Part shown: positions 17,971 through 27,637 of the stretch, piece after piece
Layout: every line of letters begins with the position of its first letter
Position numbering within the stretch: position 1 is the stretch's first letter
Assembly (NCBI RefSeq): GCF_901764995.1
Contig: NZ_CABFKI010000008.1
Coordinates: 1-64,000 of the forward strand
Origin: Actinobacillus porcinus
Lineage (GTDB): Bacteria; Pseudomonadota; Gammaproteobacteria; Enterobacterales; Pasteurellaceae
Length of the DNA stretch: 64,000 nt
Direction: 5' to 3'
Program-made: the position numbers and the translations under genes
The notes under the pieces: model-generated
What the model saw: only the letters and a program-made list of their open reading frames with translations
Database searches by the model: none
What the model was told of the DNA's origin: nothing

Positions 17971-18789
17971 ATGACAGCTTTACCTTTCCGTGCGTTTGTT
18001 TCAGATATGGACGGCACATTGTTAAACGGCAATCACGTTGTAGGCGATTTTACGCGCGACACCTTAGAAAAATTAGCGCGCAAAGGCGTGGATATTATTT
18101 TAGCCACAGGGCGCGGTTACGCAGACGTGGTGGCGCAACTACGAAATATGGACATTGAAAATGCCGCAATGGTGACGTCAAACGGCGCAGAAGTGCACAA
18201 TCTCAAAGGGGAATTGCTTTATAGCAACTACCTGCCCGAAGATCTTGCTTTTGATATTATGCAAGAAGCATTTGATAACAAACGAATTTGCTTAAACACC
18301 TATCAAGGGGACGATTGGTTTATCAATACAGATGTGCCAAGTTTAAACAAATACCACAAAGATTCAGGGTTTAGCTATCAAGTGGTGGATTTTAGTCAAC
18401 ATCATGGCCGCAATACACAAAAAGTCTTTTTCATCGGCAAAACCTTAGAAGATTTATTGCCCTTGGAACAACGCCTAAAAGAAAAATACGGCGACCGCAC
18501 TTCAATTATTTACTCTACGCCACAATGCCTTGAAGTGATGAATAAAAATGTGTCAAAAGCCACCGCACTTGTACAATGGGTAGCGCATAAAGATTACCAA
18601 TTAAGCGATTGTATCGCCTTTGGTGACGGCTTAAATGATGTGGAAATGTTAAGTGAAGTGGGCAAAGGTTTAGTGATGGGCAACGCGGATCCGCGCTTAA
18701 AAACCCTGTTGCCTGATGCGGAACAAATCGGCTTAAATACCCATGAATCCGTAGCAAGTTACGTGCGCGCGGTATTTGGCATTTACTAA
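17971..18789 (+). CDS. yigL: HAD-IIB (Cof-type) phosphatase, YigL-like
   Basis: A 272-aa haloacid dehalogenase phosphatase. Motif I is DMDGTLLNG (Asp nucleophile about residue 11), motif II lies near LATGRGY, and motif IV is DCIAFGDGLNDVEML near residue 215, with a Cof-type cap between them. The overall pattern (TSNGAEVH, CLEVMNKNVSK) resembles E. coli YigL, which dephosphorylates pyridoxal phosphate and sugar phosphates. An extended -10 (TGATATAAT, ending 17939) lies upstream. Family assignment is firm, substrate is not. Confidence 0.75.
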   Translation: MTALPFRAFVSDMDGTLLNGNHVVGDFTRDTLEKLARKGVDIILATGRGYADVVAQLRNMDIENAAMVTSNGAEVHNLKGELLYSNYLPEDLAFDIMQEAFDNKRICLNTYQGDDWFINTDVPSLNKYHKDSGFSYQVVDFSQHHGRNTQKVFFIGKTLEDLLPLEQRLKEKYGDRTSIIYSTPQCLEVMNKNVSKATALVQWVAHKDYQLSDCIAFGDGLNDVEMLSEVGKGLVMGNADPRLKTLLPDAEQIGLNTHESVASYVRAVFGIY

Positions 18790-18804
18790 TGCGAGAATCA
18801 CTTA

Positions 18805-19185
18805 ATGTGGCAATCTCTTTTGCTTATCAGTAGCGGTGCCGCCCTAGGCGCATCGCTACGTTGGGGTTTAGGGCTTTGGCTGAATCCGCTGTTTAACCCC
18901 CTTGCTTTTGGTACACTTGTGGCAAATTATCTCGGCTGCTTGATTATCGGCATTTTCACCGCACTATTTTGGCAATTTCCCACTATTAGCGCGTCTGCCA
19001 AATTATTTTTGGTCACCGGTTTTCTGGGCAGTTTAACCACTTTTTCTTCCTTTTCCGCGGAAGTGATGGAAAATATGCTGAACGGACGAATAGCGGAAAG
19101 TCTCGGGATTATTGGGCTGCATTTGTTTGGCTGTTTACTCTGTACCTTTATTGGCATTTATCTCACAGGCATCGCGCTTAAATGA
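18805..19185 (+). CDS. crcB: Fluoride channel/exporter CrcB (Fluc)
   Basis: A 126-aa four-helix membrane protein of the Fluc family, which acts as an antiparallel dimer to let fluoride out of the cell. Family markers are [15 protein letters not shown] near the N-terminus, the [13 protein letters not shown] helix with its conserved Asn, and [13 protein letters not shown], which contains the phenylalanine and Thr/Ser track. It lies 15 nt after the phosphatase and overlaps clcA by 4 nt. I see no crcB riboswitch in the short gap. Confidence 0.92.
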   Translation: MWQSLLLISSGAALGASLRWGLGLWLNPLFNPLAFGTLVANYLGCLIIGIFTALFWQFPTISASAKLFLVTGFLGSLTTFSSFSAEVMENMLNGRIAESLGIIGLHLFGCLLCTFIGIYLTGIALK

Positions 19186-20555
19186 CAGAACATCATCAAA
19201 AACCAATCTCGTTTCGCGCCAAAATGCGCTTTTTTATTCACAAAAAACTGCGTCAAAGCAACCGAATTTCACGCAAATCCATTGAATTCAGCTGCTTATT
19301 AATTGGCGCCGCCTTAGTGGCATTATCGTCTCTAGGTTTCGCCAAATTAGCGGATTGGGGGCTGGAATGGAACGCCCATTGGTCAGCAAAATATCCCCTT
19401 GCACCTTGGTTTGTGTTGCCCTTGGGCTTAATGTTACTGGCTTGGTTTACCCCAAAATATACGCCTTATGTTTCAGGCAGCGGTATTCCCCAAGTCATCG
19501 CGTCCTTAAGTTTGCCCTATGGCGCGCAAAAAAATCGCTTGCTGCAATTTGTACAAACCTTATGGAAAATTCCGCTCACGTTTTTCGCCATGTGCATTGG
19601 CGCATCCGTTGGGCGCGAAGGCCCTTCCGTACAAGTAGGCGCAGCAGTGATGCTCGCGTGGGGAAATTTATGTCGCCGTTATGGCATTGCCTTTACAGGT
19701 TTGAGCGCAAATGAATTAATGGCAACCGGTGCCGGCGGTGGCTTAGCGGCCGCTTTTAACGCGCCTTTAGCCGGCGTGATTTTCGCCATTGAAGAAATCG
19801 GGCGCGGCGTGTTATTGCGCTGGGAAAGACGGGTGTTATTAGGGGTGTTAGCCGCCGGTTTTATTTTGGTCGCCATTCAAGGCAATAGCCCTTATTTCCC
19901 ACAATATCAAGGCGCGTATCATATTCCGAATATGCTGATGTGGATATTGATTTGTGGCGTAGTTTGCGGCATTTTCGGTGGGCTTTTTGCCAAACTTTTA
20001 GCCAAAGGCGCCGCAGGCGTTTGCCCACAATTCATGCGCGGTTGGGTACGCCGTCATCCCATTTATGTTGCCTGTATTTTAGGCTTAATTCTCGCCGCAC
20101 TTGGCGCTTATACCAACGGACAAACCTACGGTACAGGCTACCACGTTGTCGCCAACGCCCTAGACGGACAACCTATTTCCCCCGAAGCGGTAGGCATCGC
20201 CAAACTCTTTGCCACCGTAGGCACCTACTGGACAGGCATTGCAGGCGGTATCTTCACCCCATCCTTAACCGTTGGCGCAGGCATTGGCGCGCACATTCAC
20301 AGCTTAACCGGTGGATTAGTCGATCAACGTTTGCTCGTTTTGTTATGTATGGCAGGTTTTCTCGCCGGCGCCACCCAATCACCGCTCACCGCCAGCGTAG
20401 TGGTCATGGAAATGACCGGCACCCAACCCGCATTAATTTGGTCGCTCATCGGTGCACTAATCGCTTCTTTCGTCTCACGTCAAATTATGCCAAAACCATT
20501 CTACCACTTCGCTGCCGCCCGTTTTCGCCAACGGGTTCGAGAAGAGACGAAGTGA
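19182..20555 (+). CDS. clcA: ClC-family chloride channel/antiporter
   Basis: A 457-aa ClC protein. The Cl- coordinating motifs are GSGIP (Ser, about residue 107) and [10 protein letters not shown] with the gating glutamate. FAIEEI holds the internal proton-transfer glutamate position, and GGIFTPSL and a C-terminal KPFYHF complete the set. This combination indicates a Cl-/H+ exchanger like E. coli ClcA. Its coupling to crcB (ATGA overlap) hints at fluoride, but the fluoride-specific CLC-F branch replaces the GSGIP serine, so Cl- is more likely. There are no CBS domains. Confidence 0.88.
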   Translation: MTEHHQKPISFRAKMRFFIHKKLRQSNRISRKSIEFSCLLIGAALVALSSLGFAKLADWGLEWNAHWSAKYPLAPWFVLPLGLMLLAWFTPKYTPYVSGSGIPQVIASLSLPYGAQKNRLLQFVQTLWKIPLTFFAMCIGASVGREGPSVQVGAAVMLAWGNLCRRYGIAFTGLSANELMATGAGGGLAAAFNAPLAGVIFAIEEIGRGVLLRWERRVLLGVLAAGFILVAIQGNSPYFPQYQGAYHIPNMLMWILICGVVCGIFGGLFAKLLAKGAAGVCPQFMRGWVRRHPIYVACILGLILAALGAYTNGQTYGTGYHVVANALDGQPISPEAVGIAKLFATVGTYWTGIAGGIFTPSLTVGAGIGAHIHSLTGGLVDQRLLVLLCMAGFLAGATQSPLTASVVVMEMTGTQPALIWSLIGALIASFVSRQIMPKPFYHFAAARFRQRVREETK

Positions 20556-20563
20556 TATAAAAA

Positions 20564-20599
20564 AACATACACAAGAAATTGGGATTTCTTGTGTATGTT
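20564..20599 (+). terminator. Terminator after clcA
   Basis: ACATACACAAGAAAT and ATTTCTTGTGTATGT pair around TGGG, with flanking A and T runs. The right arm is repeated imperfectly at 20626-20643 (17 of 18 bases), suggesting a local duplication. The rest of the gap to rfaF shows nothing further. Confidence 0.7.
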
Positions 20600-20712
20600 A
20601 TTCCGATATGCACATAAAACACACTTTTCTTGTGTACGTTATTTTCATTTGATCAGTTAAAGCAACCGACATACAAGTCACAGGCTTCTTCTATTATGAG
20701 TGTTGTATTATT

Positions 20713-21756
20713 TTATGCCCCCAACAACCCTTCCAATTTTTCCCACACCATCTCCGGTGTAATATCAATTAAACTTTGGTGATAGCCTTCGGTGCTGTCT
20801 TTGCCTTTGCGGATTTTGATTAAGCCGCCTTCGATTAAACGGATGATGACCGCTTTGTCTGATAGGGGCGGTGTGTATTGGGGGCTGGTTGGGCCGTAAA
20901 CGGCAACTAATGGGCGGTTTACGGCGGCGGCGATGTGCATTAAACCGCTGTCGTTGGTGACCATGGCAACGCAATCGTAAATTAAATCAACCGCTTGATT
21001 TAGTTGGGTTTGCCCGGCTAAATTTACGCAATAATGGCGTAGGTTTTCGGGCAGAGTTTGGCGAATTTGTTCGCCCACTTCCGTATCTTTGGCAGAACCA
21101 AATAAACGGATGCTGTAACCTTTTTCAATGAGCATTTGCGCTAATTTGGCGTAATGATAATGGGGCCAGCGTTTTGCCGGGCCAAATTCTGCCCCCGGGC
21201 AAAAGCCAATGGCTGGGCGATTTTCCGCAAGTGCGGTTTGTTTTTCAAAGGTTTTTAAGGTTTGCGCGACCTGTTGGTCATTGACTGCTAAATAGGGTTT
21301 GGCAATAGGCAAATCTTCGGCTTTTGGAATGTTGCCTTTTTCATAGGCAAGCGCTACGTAGCGTTGCACCATCATTGGGTAATCGGTTTTGTTGTTGCGC
21401 AAATCGTTTAAAAAGAAATAACGGCTTTCTCCTTTCCAACCGCGGCGTAAGGCAATTTTGGCGAAAAACGGAATAAAGGCGGATTTTAATGAGTTGGGCA
21501 ATACGATTGCCATATCATATTGATGACGCAGGGATTTTCCGATTTTGTAGCGTTGTGCTAAATTAAACACACCATGACCGATGGGCATTTCAATGGCGTT
21601 GCGCACTTCAGGCATTCGCGCGAGCAACGGTTTGCACCAGTTAGGCGCGAGAACATCAATTTCGCAATCGGGGTATTGTTTTTTTAGGGCTTGATATAAG
21701 CTGTGCGACATCATCATATCGCCAACCCAAGATGGGCCGATGATTAATATATTCAT
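20713..21756 (-). CDS. rfaF: ADP-heptose:LPS heptosyltransferase II
   Basis: A 347-aa GT9 glycosyltransferase that adds the second heptose to the inner core of LPS on the cytoplasmic side of the inner membrane. Marker segments are NILIIGPSWVGDMMMSHSLY at the N-terminus, FCPGAEFGPAKRWP near residue 185, and VTNDSGLMHIAAA near residue 265, which binds ADP-heptose. It lies downstream of glpC with a 233-bp gap full of hairpins, so independent expression is likely. The gene is also called waaF. Confidence 0.94.
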   Translation of the reverse strand: MNILIIGPSWVGDMMMSHSLYQALKKQYPDCEIDVLAPNWCKPLLARMPEVRNAIEMPIGHGVFNLAQRYKIGKSLRHQYDMAIVLPNSLKSAFIPFFAKIALRRGWKGESRYFFLNDLRNNKTDYPMMVQRYVALAYEKGNIPKAEDLPIAKPYLAVNDQQVAQTLKTFEKQTALAENRPAIGFCPGAEFGPAKRWPHYHYAKLAQMLIEKGYSIRLFGSAKDTEVGEQIRQTLPENLRHYCVNLAGQTQLNQAVDLIYDCVAMVTNDSGLMHIAAAVNRPLVAVYGPTSPQYTPPLSDKAVIIRLIEGGLIKIRKGKDSTEGYHQSLIDITPEMVWEKLEGLLGA

Positions 21757-21852
21757 AATTTAACTTAATGTACGGTTAAAAATCTTTGCTATTTTGACCG
21801 CACTTGAGTTTTGTTGCAAGTCACAAATGGGAATGAATAGCAAGCATTGAAA

Positions 21853-21961
21853 AGCCCTATACGAGCCGTATAGGGCTACTTAATCTGAGCCGCGCTGCGG
21901 CTCTTTCATTTAGCCCCAGCGGGGCTAGGCTTAAAAAACCTAGCACGGCTCGTGCTAGGTT
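21853..21961. repeat. Head-to-head pair of two-hairpin palindromic units
   Basis: Four perfect hairpins follow one another. 21853-21877 has arms AGCCCTATACG and loop AGC. 21887-21903 has arms GAGCCGC and loop GCT. 21911-21927 has arms TAGCCCC and loop AGC. 21937-21961 has arms AACCTAGCACG and loop GCT. Stem-loop-stem sizes are 11-3-11, 7-3-7, 7-3-7 and 11-3-11, with spacers of 9, 7 and 9 nt. It is therefore one long-short unit followed by its inverted counterpart. It lies 29 nt after the glpC stop. Related units are at 63697-63747 and, decayed, at 52742-52783. Confidence 0.8.
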
Positions 21962-21989
21962 GGTTCTCACAGATGAACGTTATCCGATT

Positions 21990-23267
21990 TTACCGCTCTA
22001 ACGCCATTGCCAGCAAGGTTATTGGGTGAATGCAGGTTACATTGCTCGACATGTCAATTTGCCATTTACAGGTTTGACATTCAGAAACCACATAATCAAA
22101 CCCGCCTGAATTGATATTTTCAAACAGCGTTTTACCAATCGCTTGCGAGCTTTCGTAGTTTTCTGCTTTGAAACCGTAAGTCCCTGCAATACCACAGCAT
22201 TGACTTGGCAACATCACCACTTCAAGCCCTGGAATTTGTTTAAGCACTTCCAAGGTGTAAGGTGCCCAACCTGCTTTTTCCACATGGCAAGCAGTATGAT
22301 ATGCCACGCGCAATTTTAGCGGTTTCAATGGCAATTTTTTGCCTTGTTCAAAGAGTTTGAACAAATAAGGGGTAACCATATGAATATGCGGACGTACTTT
22401 TACGTTGTCGATCCCTAAAATATGATGGTATTCATCGCGTAAATTTAGAGTGCAACTTGACGCTTCGCCAATGACATCCAAGCCGTTTTCATCCACCATT
22501 TTTTCAATATAATCCGTATTGAATTGGGCGATTTTCTTCGCACGCTCAGGGAAACTATTGACCATTAACGGCAAGCCACAACATTTTTCTTTTTCAAGCA
22601 ATACAACGCCAATATCCAAGGCATTGAACACATCAATCAACTCTTTACCCAATTGTGGATTGTTATAGTTCACATAACAACCATGATAATAGGCAATTTT
22701 GTGCTCAAATTTCGCTTGTTGTGCTGCCATTTTTTTCAAATACCAATTACGGAATGTGCCGAAAGCGTATTTTGGTAACTGGCGATGTTGGCTTACACCA
22801 ATGGTTTTTTCAAGCAAAAATTTCGTGGCTTTCAAGCCTGTAATTTTATTGACTATCGGTGCTAACGGGGTATTGAGCGAACCCATAATATCCGTGTTAC
22901 TCAAAATCGCATCGCGCAATTTATGTAACGCCGGTTTATGTTGGCGGTCAATGTGTTTGTTTCGCGCGCGGACAATAATGTCCCCGATTTTCACATCAGA
23001 CGGACAAGCCACTTCGCAACGTTTACAGTTTAAGCAGTATTTTAAGGCTTCATCAAAGAAATCCGCTGATTTTAAACGCAACCGCTCGCCATCAGGCCCC
23101 GATTGTTTTGGTCCCGGGTAAAACGGATTAACTTTGGTGACCGGGCAAACGGCGGTACAAGCGGTACATTTTAAGCATTGCTCAAAACTTTCATCGGCGT
23201 GTTCATGTTGATGAACTGCGGTTTGTAATTCTTTTTGCGCTTTAGCAATAAGTTCTTGAATATTCAT
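21990..23267 (-). CDS. glpC: Anaerobic glycerol-3-phosphate dehydrogenase subunit C
   Basis: A 425-aa iron-sulfur membrane-anchor subunit that passes electrons from GlpAB to the quinone pool. Two ferredoxin-type clusters are visible near the N-terminus (CLKCTACTAVCPV and CLNCKRCEVACPSD), followed by two CCG domains with EKCCGLPL and SQCCGIAGTYG. I chose the ATG 23267, 6 nt after GGAG; the adjacent ATG 23270 is only 3 nt from it, and the open frame further upstream overlaps glpB. The ribosome site overlaps the glpB stop, implying coupling. Confidence 0.95.
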   Translation of the reverse strand: MNIQELIAKAQKELQTAVHQHEHADESFEQCLKCTACTAVCPVTKVNPFYPGPKQSGPDGERLRLKSADFFDEALKYCLNCKRCEVACPSDVKIGDIIVRARNKHIDRQHKPALHKLRDAILSNTDIMGSLNTPLAPIVNKITGLKATKFLLEKTIGVSQHRQLPKYAFGTFRNWYLKKMAAQQAKFEHKIAYYHGCYVNYNNPQLGKELIDVFNALDIGVVLLEKEKCCGLPLMVNSFPERAKKIAQFNTDYIEKMVDENGLDVIGEASSCTLNLRDEYHHILGIDNVKVRPHIHMVTPYLFKLFEQGKKLPLKPLKLRVAYHTACHVEKAGWAPYTLEVLKQIPGLEVVMLPSQCCGIAGTYGFKAENYESSQAIGKTLFENINSGGFDYVVSECQTCKWQIDMSSNVTCIHPITLLAMALER

Positions 23268-23277
23268 CATCGTCTCC

Positions 23278-24570
23278 TTATTGCGCTGAATGTGCCAAAA
23301 TTTCATCGGCAACGGTTAAGGCAGATACCACCGCCACCCCTGAGCCACAACCCAATTCAATGCCGTTATAGCCACCAATAACCATGCCTGTCGCATATAA
23401 ATTTTCTAAAATTTGACCGCACTTTTGCGTTTGACAATGTTCATTAATCACCACACCAGCCGATTGATAAGGCTGTGGCGAAGCAAAACGTTTGTGCGTC
23501 CAAGAGAAGCGATCCGTTGGGTTAAAGGTTTCCGATTGCGCCATATCCACGCGGAAAATCGGTTCATAAATTTCATCAAATTCAGAAACTAATCCATTGC
23601 TGAAAAAGCTGCCCGAAGCCAACACAAAATGTTCCGCACAAATTGGTTCATTTTCGTGAATTTGAGTAAAAATTTGTTTAACCCGATTGCCGTCAAATTC
23701 TGCACGCAAAGCGCGGTCACCATTCATCATGGTTCCGCCTAAGGTTTCAAAACGATGACGCAAAATTTTATGTTGACGACCGCCTAATAATGACGGTGGA
23801 AGAGTTGGCAATTCAAAGAGTTGCAAATCTGTGCCGTCTTGTAAACGGTTGAAAAATTCTTGGCTATCCGAACCAAAACAAGCAGGCAAAAATACCGCAT
23901 CCACATTGCCTGCCGCTTGTTTAATTTCTTGCAACAAGGCTTTAAAATCCACTTTTTGTTCAAGGGATTGGGCAATATGCACACTGCGGAATTCACGGGA
24001 TTGTTGACGTAAAAAGTCTAACTCAGGCAAACGTAAAAAGCCCGTGTGAATGTACATATGCGCAAATTGTGGTTGCTGTAGTAAGTTATCTGCCAACAAT
24101 TGCGGTTGGAAATCGTGATAACCTTCAATGCCCAAAATGGCAATACTTTTATAACTTAAAGGTTTGTCCGCGATAACCGTTGGCACGCTGTTTGGCGAAA
24201 GCCAAGTGGCGCGCAACCCGCCTAATGGGGTGACACGATGATGATTTTGCTCAACAGAACCCACCAAACCCAATTTTAATTTTTGCGCCAACAACTCAAA
24301 GGCTTTGGCTTTTTCAATCACGCGTGATTTACCGATTAAACTATAAGGGTGCGCTGGCATTTGTGCGTTGAGTGCATCAAAAGCGCGGTCAAAATTCGTG
24401 ACGTTTTCGCCATTTGGCAAACGCGCCAACAAATCCATGGAACCTGTTGCAAAATCAATTGCCGCTTGTCCATTATTGATAATGGCACAACGTTTACCCT
24501 GTTCTTGTAAGGCGATGCCGCAAGTTAAGCCTGCTAAGCCACCGCCAATAATCACCACATCAAAATTCAT
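23278..24570 (-). CDS. glpB: Anaerobic glycerol-3-phosphate dehydrogenase subunit B
   Basis: A 430-aa flavoprotein subunit. The dinucleotide fold [21 protein letters not shown] is at the N-terminus ([13 protein letters not shown]), and the C-terminus has a second FAD-contact segment [18 protein letters not shown]. It works with GlpA to oxidise glycerol-3-phosphate to dihydroxyacetone phosphate during anaerobic respiration. It overlaps the glpA 3' end by 11 nt. An uptake signal lies inside the coding sequence near 23420. Confidence 0.95.
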   Translation of the reverse strand: MNFDVVIIGGGLAGLTCGIALQEQGKRCAIINNGQAAIDFATGSMDLLARLPNGENVTNFDRAFDALNAQMPAHPYSLIGKSRVIEKAKAFELLAQKLKLGLVGSVEQNHHRVTPLGGLRATWLSPNSVPTVIADKPLSYKSIAILGIEGYHDFQPQLLADNLLQQPQFAHMYIHTGFLRLPELDFLRQQSREFRSVHIAQSLEQKVDFKALLQEIKQAAGNVDAVFLPACFGSDSQEFFNRLQDGTDLQLFELPTLPPSLLGGRQHKILRHRFETLGGTMMNGDRALRAEFDGNRVKQIFTQIHENEPICAEHFVLASGSFFSNGLVSEFDEIYEPIFRVDMAQSETFNPTDRFSWTHKRFASPQPYQSAGVVINEHCQTQKCGQILENLYATGMVIGGYNGIELGCGSGVAVVSALTVADEILAHSAQ

Positions 24571-26239
24571 TGTTGTTCACTCCTTCTACAGCTTGCGGTT
24601 GAACATCATTTAAACCTAATAGGCTTTGATAAATCCAGCTGGTAAATTCCGCTTCGCGCATAGCTTCGCCCCAAGCAATAGGTTGAATACCGCGCCAACG
24701 TTCTTCCATAAAGGAATTCAATTGCATAGTGGATTGACGTGGCGTTGCCACTTCAAAACGTGCCATTAACCCGGCAGCACGACAAGCACAAAGTTCCGCT
24801 TGGCAAGTGCCCATGCCCACACGCGTGCGGCGGCGTAAGTCTACGAGATTATTAATATCCAAATTATCTACCGCATAACGCACTTCGCCTGCGGTCACGG
24901 CTTCGCACTCACACACCAATGATCGGTCTAAACGTTCATTTTCAAGCATTGGTTTGGCGCGTGTTCCGTGGCGATAAACTGCCGAGCTACTAATGGTTTT
25001 CGGAATATTGACAATTTTTTTATTCACTTCATCACGGCTTTCGTCTGAACCCGGTAAAGTGCGGTCCGCAGTTTCACATTTTTTGCTGACATTCAATTTT
25101 TTACACACTAAATCCGTTGCCCATTCAGCCATTAAACGGTAAGTCATTAATTTACCGCCGGTAATGGTAATAAAGCCGTCTAAACCGTCTCGTTCTGCGT
25201 GATCCAATAAAACAATACCACGGCTGACATTACGACCTGACGGGTCATCATCCGTTGCCACCAATGGACGCACGCCGGCATACGCACGCAATACGCGCGT
25301 ATGGCGCAAGCTTGGTGCCAATTTTTCCCCTTCACGGAATAAAATATCCACTTCTTCCGGGGTGATTTCCATATTATCAATTTGGTCATAAGGAATACGA
25401 TCTGAAGTCGTTCCAATCACACAAATAGTATCCCCAGGCACTAAAATATCCGCATCCGCAGGCTTGCGGCAACGGTTAATCACCATTTTGTTAATGCGGT
25501 GTCCCATTACCAACAATGCGCCTTTGGCTGGGAACATACGAATTTTCAGATCCGCATACTCTGCAATACCTTGCCCCCAAATACCGCCAGCATTCACCAC
25601 AATTGGGGCAAAAAATTCACGTTGAATACGATTTTTGTGATCGAACACCTTAACCCCAATGACTTTATTGCCCTCACGGATTAATCCTGTGACTTCGCAA
25701 TAAGTAAAAACTTGGGCTCCATGTTCTGTAGCATCGATCATATTAGCCGCGGTTAAACGAAATGGGTCGATAGAACCGTCAGGCACCACCACCGCGCCCA
25801 CTAAATCAGGGTTAACGGAAGGTTCCATATAGCGAGCCAAATCCGGATCAATGGCAACGGCTTCAATACCCGAATCTGTACAGGCTTGAATAAATTTCTT
25901 CTGATAATCTAAATCGTCTTCAGGCAAGGTAATAAACAAACCTTTTGTATCGTCAATACAATGGCGCGCAATATTTTTTAAGATAAGATTTTCTTTGATA
26001 CATTCTTCAGCCGACTCACGGTCATTCACCGCATAACGTCCGCCACTATGCAATAACCCGTGATTACGCCCAGTCGCCCCAGTCGCAATATCACGGCGTT
26101 CTAATAAAATACATTTTAAACCACGCAATGCGCAGTCACGAGCAATCCCCGCCCCTGTAGCACCGCCACCAATAATGATGACATCTGTGCTCATTGGCGA
26201 AAAATCACCCGCATTTTTATAAAGAGATGACATTACCAT
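24560..26239 (-). CDS. glpA: Anaerobic glycerol-3-phosphate dehydrogenase subunit A
   Basis: The 559-aa catalytic flavoprotein of the GlpABC complex. The FAD fold [16 protein letters not shown] starts about residue 20, followed by [19 protein letters not shown]. The C-terminal BFD-like cysteine motif [11 protein letters not shown]...[12 protein letters not shown] probably carries a [2Fe-2S] cluster. The protein is slightly longer than the E. coli one at both ends. ATGs at 26239, 26233 and 26194 are possible; 26239 has a G-rich stretch just upstream. CRP-like and FNR-like sites precede it. Confidence 0.95.
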   Translation of the reverse strand: MVMSSLYKNAGDFSPMSTDVIIIGGGATGAGIARDCALRGLKCILLERRDIATGATGRNHGLLHSGGRYAVNDRESAEECIKENLILKNIARHCIDDTKGLFITLPEDDLDYQKKFIQACTDSGIEAVAIDPDLARYMEPSVNPDLVGAVVVPDGSIDPFRLTAANMIDATEHGAQVFTYCEVTGLIREGNKVIGVKVFDHKNRIQREFFAPIVVNAGGIWGQGIAEYADLKIRMFPAKGALLVMGHRINKMVINRCRKPADADILVPGDTICVIGTTSDRIPYDQIDNMEITPEEVDILFREGEKLAPSLRHTRVLRAYAGVRPLVATDDDPSGRNVSRGIVLLDHAERDGLDGFITITGGKLMTYRLMAEWATDLVCKKLNVSKKCETADRTLPGSDESRDEVNKKIVNIPKTISSSAVYRHGTRAKPMLENERLDRSLVCECEAVTAGEVRYAVDNLDINNLVDLRRRTRVGMGTCQAELCACRAAGLMARFEVATPRQSTMQLNSFMEERWRGIQPIAWGEAMREAEFTSWIYQSLLGLNDVQPQAVEGVNNNEF

Positions 26240-26328
26240 AATGCCCCCACGAGAAATAAAGTTACGACAAAATAATTAGGCATATTTTACACTTAGAATA
26301 AAAATCACTGTTAAATTTAATAAATTTT

Positions 26329-26380
26329 TGTGAACAAGGTCACGAAATTTTGAAATAAATGTTTGTTTGATAAACAATAA
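26329..26380. promoter_or_regulatory. CRP-like and FNR/GlpR-like sites upstream of glpABC
   Basis: TGTGAACAAGGTCACG (26329-26344) matches the CRP half-sites TGTGA/TCACA at 9 of 10 positions. ATGTTTGTTTGATAAACAAT (26359-26378) is an imperfect palindrome resembling GlpR operators; inside it TTGATAAACAATAA (26367-26380) resembles an FNR site. All fit glpABC control known in enterobacteria, but assignment is by motif only. Confidence 0.5.
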
Positions 26381-26386
26381 ATGAAA

Positions 26387-26458
26387 AAAGTGCGGTTAAA
26401 AATAATGAATTTTTCCACCGCACTTTAGGGTCTGTTTATTTTTCAATAAATAGACCCT
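26387..26458. terminator. Tandem hairpins downstream of glpQ
   Basis: Two structures follow the glpQ stop on the minus strand. First, AGGGTCT/AGACCCT with inner AT-rich pairing forms a long hairpin (about 26427-26458). Second, inverted uptake signals (26417-26426 and 26387-26397) form a stem followed by TTTTTTC on the minus strand. They probably terminate glpTQ and insulate glpA. Confidence 0.6.
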
Positions 26459-26476
26459 AATCATTAAATTATTTTG

Positions 26477-27556
26477 TTATTTTTTCAAAAACTCTACAGC
26501 GGTATCAGGGAAGTCTGTGAAAATCCCCGTTGCCCCCGCTTTGTTAAATAACGCATCATACATTTGATTTACATCGGTAAAGAATGTAGGTAAGGCATCT
26601 TTACGCACGGTGTATGGATGTAATTCTAATTTGTTTTGAGCAATATCCTGTACCATTGGCGTGTATTTAATATCACCTAACTTAGAATTTTTATCATCCA
26701 CCAACATATACCAACCTGGGCCTACGCCATCAGCATATTTAGCAATTTCAGCCATTGCACCTGCTTTGTGCATCCAGTCATAATCATAGTTGACCCATTT
26801 ACCCTGCGCATTTTTTTCTTCCGTTTCATGCCAATCGGTATATGCTACAAGTTGAACTAATTTCAAATCCATACCCAATTTAGGCAATAATTCTGTTTTA
26901 ATGCGTTTTAATTCATTGAAATCAAAGGTTTGTAAATAAACTAAATCATCTTTGCTATCATAACCGTATTTTTTCAATACTTTTAAGGTTTCTAATGCAA
27001 TATCTTTGCCTTCTTGATGATGTAACCAAGGGGCTTTGATTTCAGGATAAATACCAATTTTTTTACCTGTTGATTTTTCTAATCCCTGAATAAACTCAAG
27101 TTCTTCTTCAAAAGTATGGATCGTAAAATGTGACTTCCACATTGGGAAACGGTTTGGATAAACCTGAACTTGTTTACCCTTTTCCACCTTAAAGTTTTCT
27201 GTCATTTCAAGGGTTTTAATTTCTTTTAAAGTAAAATCAGCCACATAGAAACGTCCATCTTTACGTGCACGATTTGGAAATTTCTTCGCCACATCGGTTA
27301 AACCATCTAAAAAATGATCATGGATAACAATTAATTTGTTATCTTTCGTCATAGCTAAATCTTGTTCTAAATAATCGGCTTTTTGACCAAACGCAAGGGC
27401 TTTACTTTCTAAAGTATGTTCTGGCAAATAACCACTCGCGCCACGATGAGCGATCACCAATTTATCTTTATTACTCATTTGCTGTACTTGTGCCTGATTA
27501 GAACAAGCGGTTATTGTTGCTAATGCAACGAGTGAAAATACCGTTTTTAATTTCAT
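26477..27556 (-). CDS. glpQ: Glycerophosphodiester phosphodiesterase lipoprotein (protein D homologue)
   Basis: A 359-aa enzyme that hydrolyses glycerophosphodiesters to glycerol-3-phosphate and an alcohol. It begins with a lipoprotein signal (lipobox ITAC, then SN), so it is likely surface- or membrane-anchored. The GDPD signature IAHRGASGYLPEHTLESKAL and the metal-binding EQDLAMTKD and HDHFLDGLT follow. The sequence is very close in pattern to H. influenzae protein D (hpd/glpQ), which helps release choline from host phospholipids. I chose ATG 27556 (AAGGA 6 nt upstream) over 27574. It follows glpT. Confidence 0.95.
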   Translation of the reverse strand: MKLKTVFSLVALATITACSNQAQVQQMSNKDKLVIAHRGASGYLPEHTLESKALAFGQKADYLEQDLAMTKDNKLIVIHDHFLDGLTDVAKKFPNRARKDGRFYVADFTLKEIKTLEMTENFKVEKGKQVQVYPNRFPMWKSHFTIHTFEEELEFIQGLEKSTGKKIGIYPEIKAPWLHHQEGKDIALETLKVLKKYGYDSKDDLVYLQTFDFNELKRIKTELLPKLGMDLKLVQLVAYTDWHETEEKNAQGKWVNYDYDWMHKAGAMAEIAKYADGVGPGWYMLVDDKNSKLGDIKYTPMVQDIAQNKLELHPYTVRKDALPTFFTDVNQMYDALFNKAGATGIFTDFPDTAVEFLKK

Positions 27557-27599
27557 ACCATATCCTTTTAACATGAAATGTCATTGACTTATTGAAATA

Positions 27600-27624
27600 A
27601 AAGGTGGGCATAAAACCCACCTTT
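27600..27624 (-). terminator. Hairpin between glpT and glpQ
   Basis: AAAGGTGGG and CCCACCTTT pair around a 7-nt loop. On the minus strand the stem ends in TTTTATTT, 14 nt after the glpT stop. It could terminate part of the transcripts or protect glpT mRNA, lowering glpQ expression relative to glpT. Confidence 0.75.
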
Positions 27625-27637
27625 ACGGATATCAATA

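Noticed and set aside
19182-20555. ClC protein as a fluoride-specific CLC-F because crcB is adjacent
   Set aside because: It keeps GSGIP with serine and the gating glutamate in GREGP, which are marks of the chloride branch.
19940-20560. 206-aa open frame inside clcA
   Set aside because: It is a +1 shadow of the clcA coding sequence, very rich in Arg, His and Thr, with no ribosome site.
21853-21961. CRISPR array or tRNA-like structure
   Set aside because: The four hairpins differ in sequence, are not equally spaced direct repeats, and lack any cloverleaf or anticodon arm.
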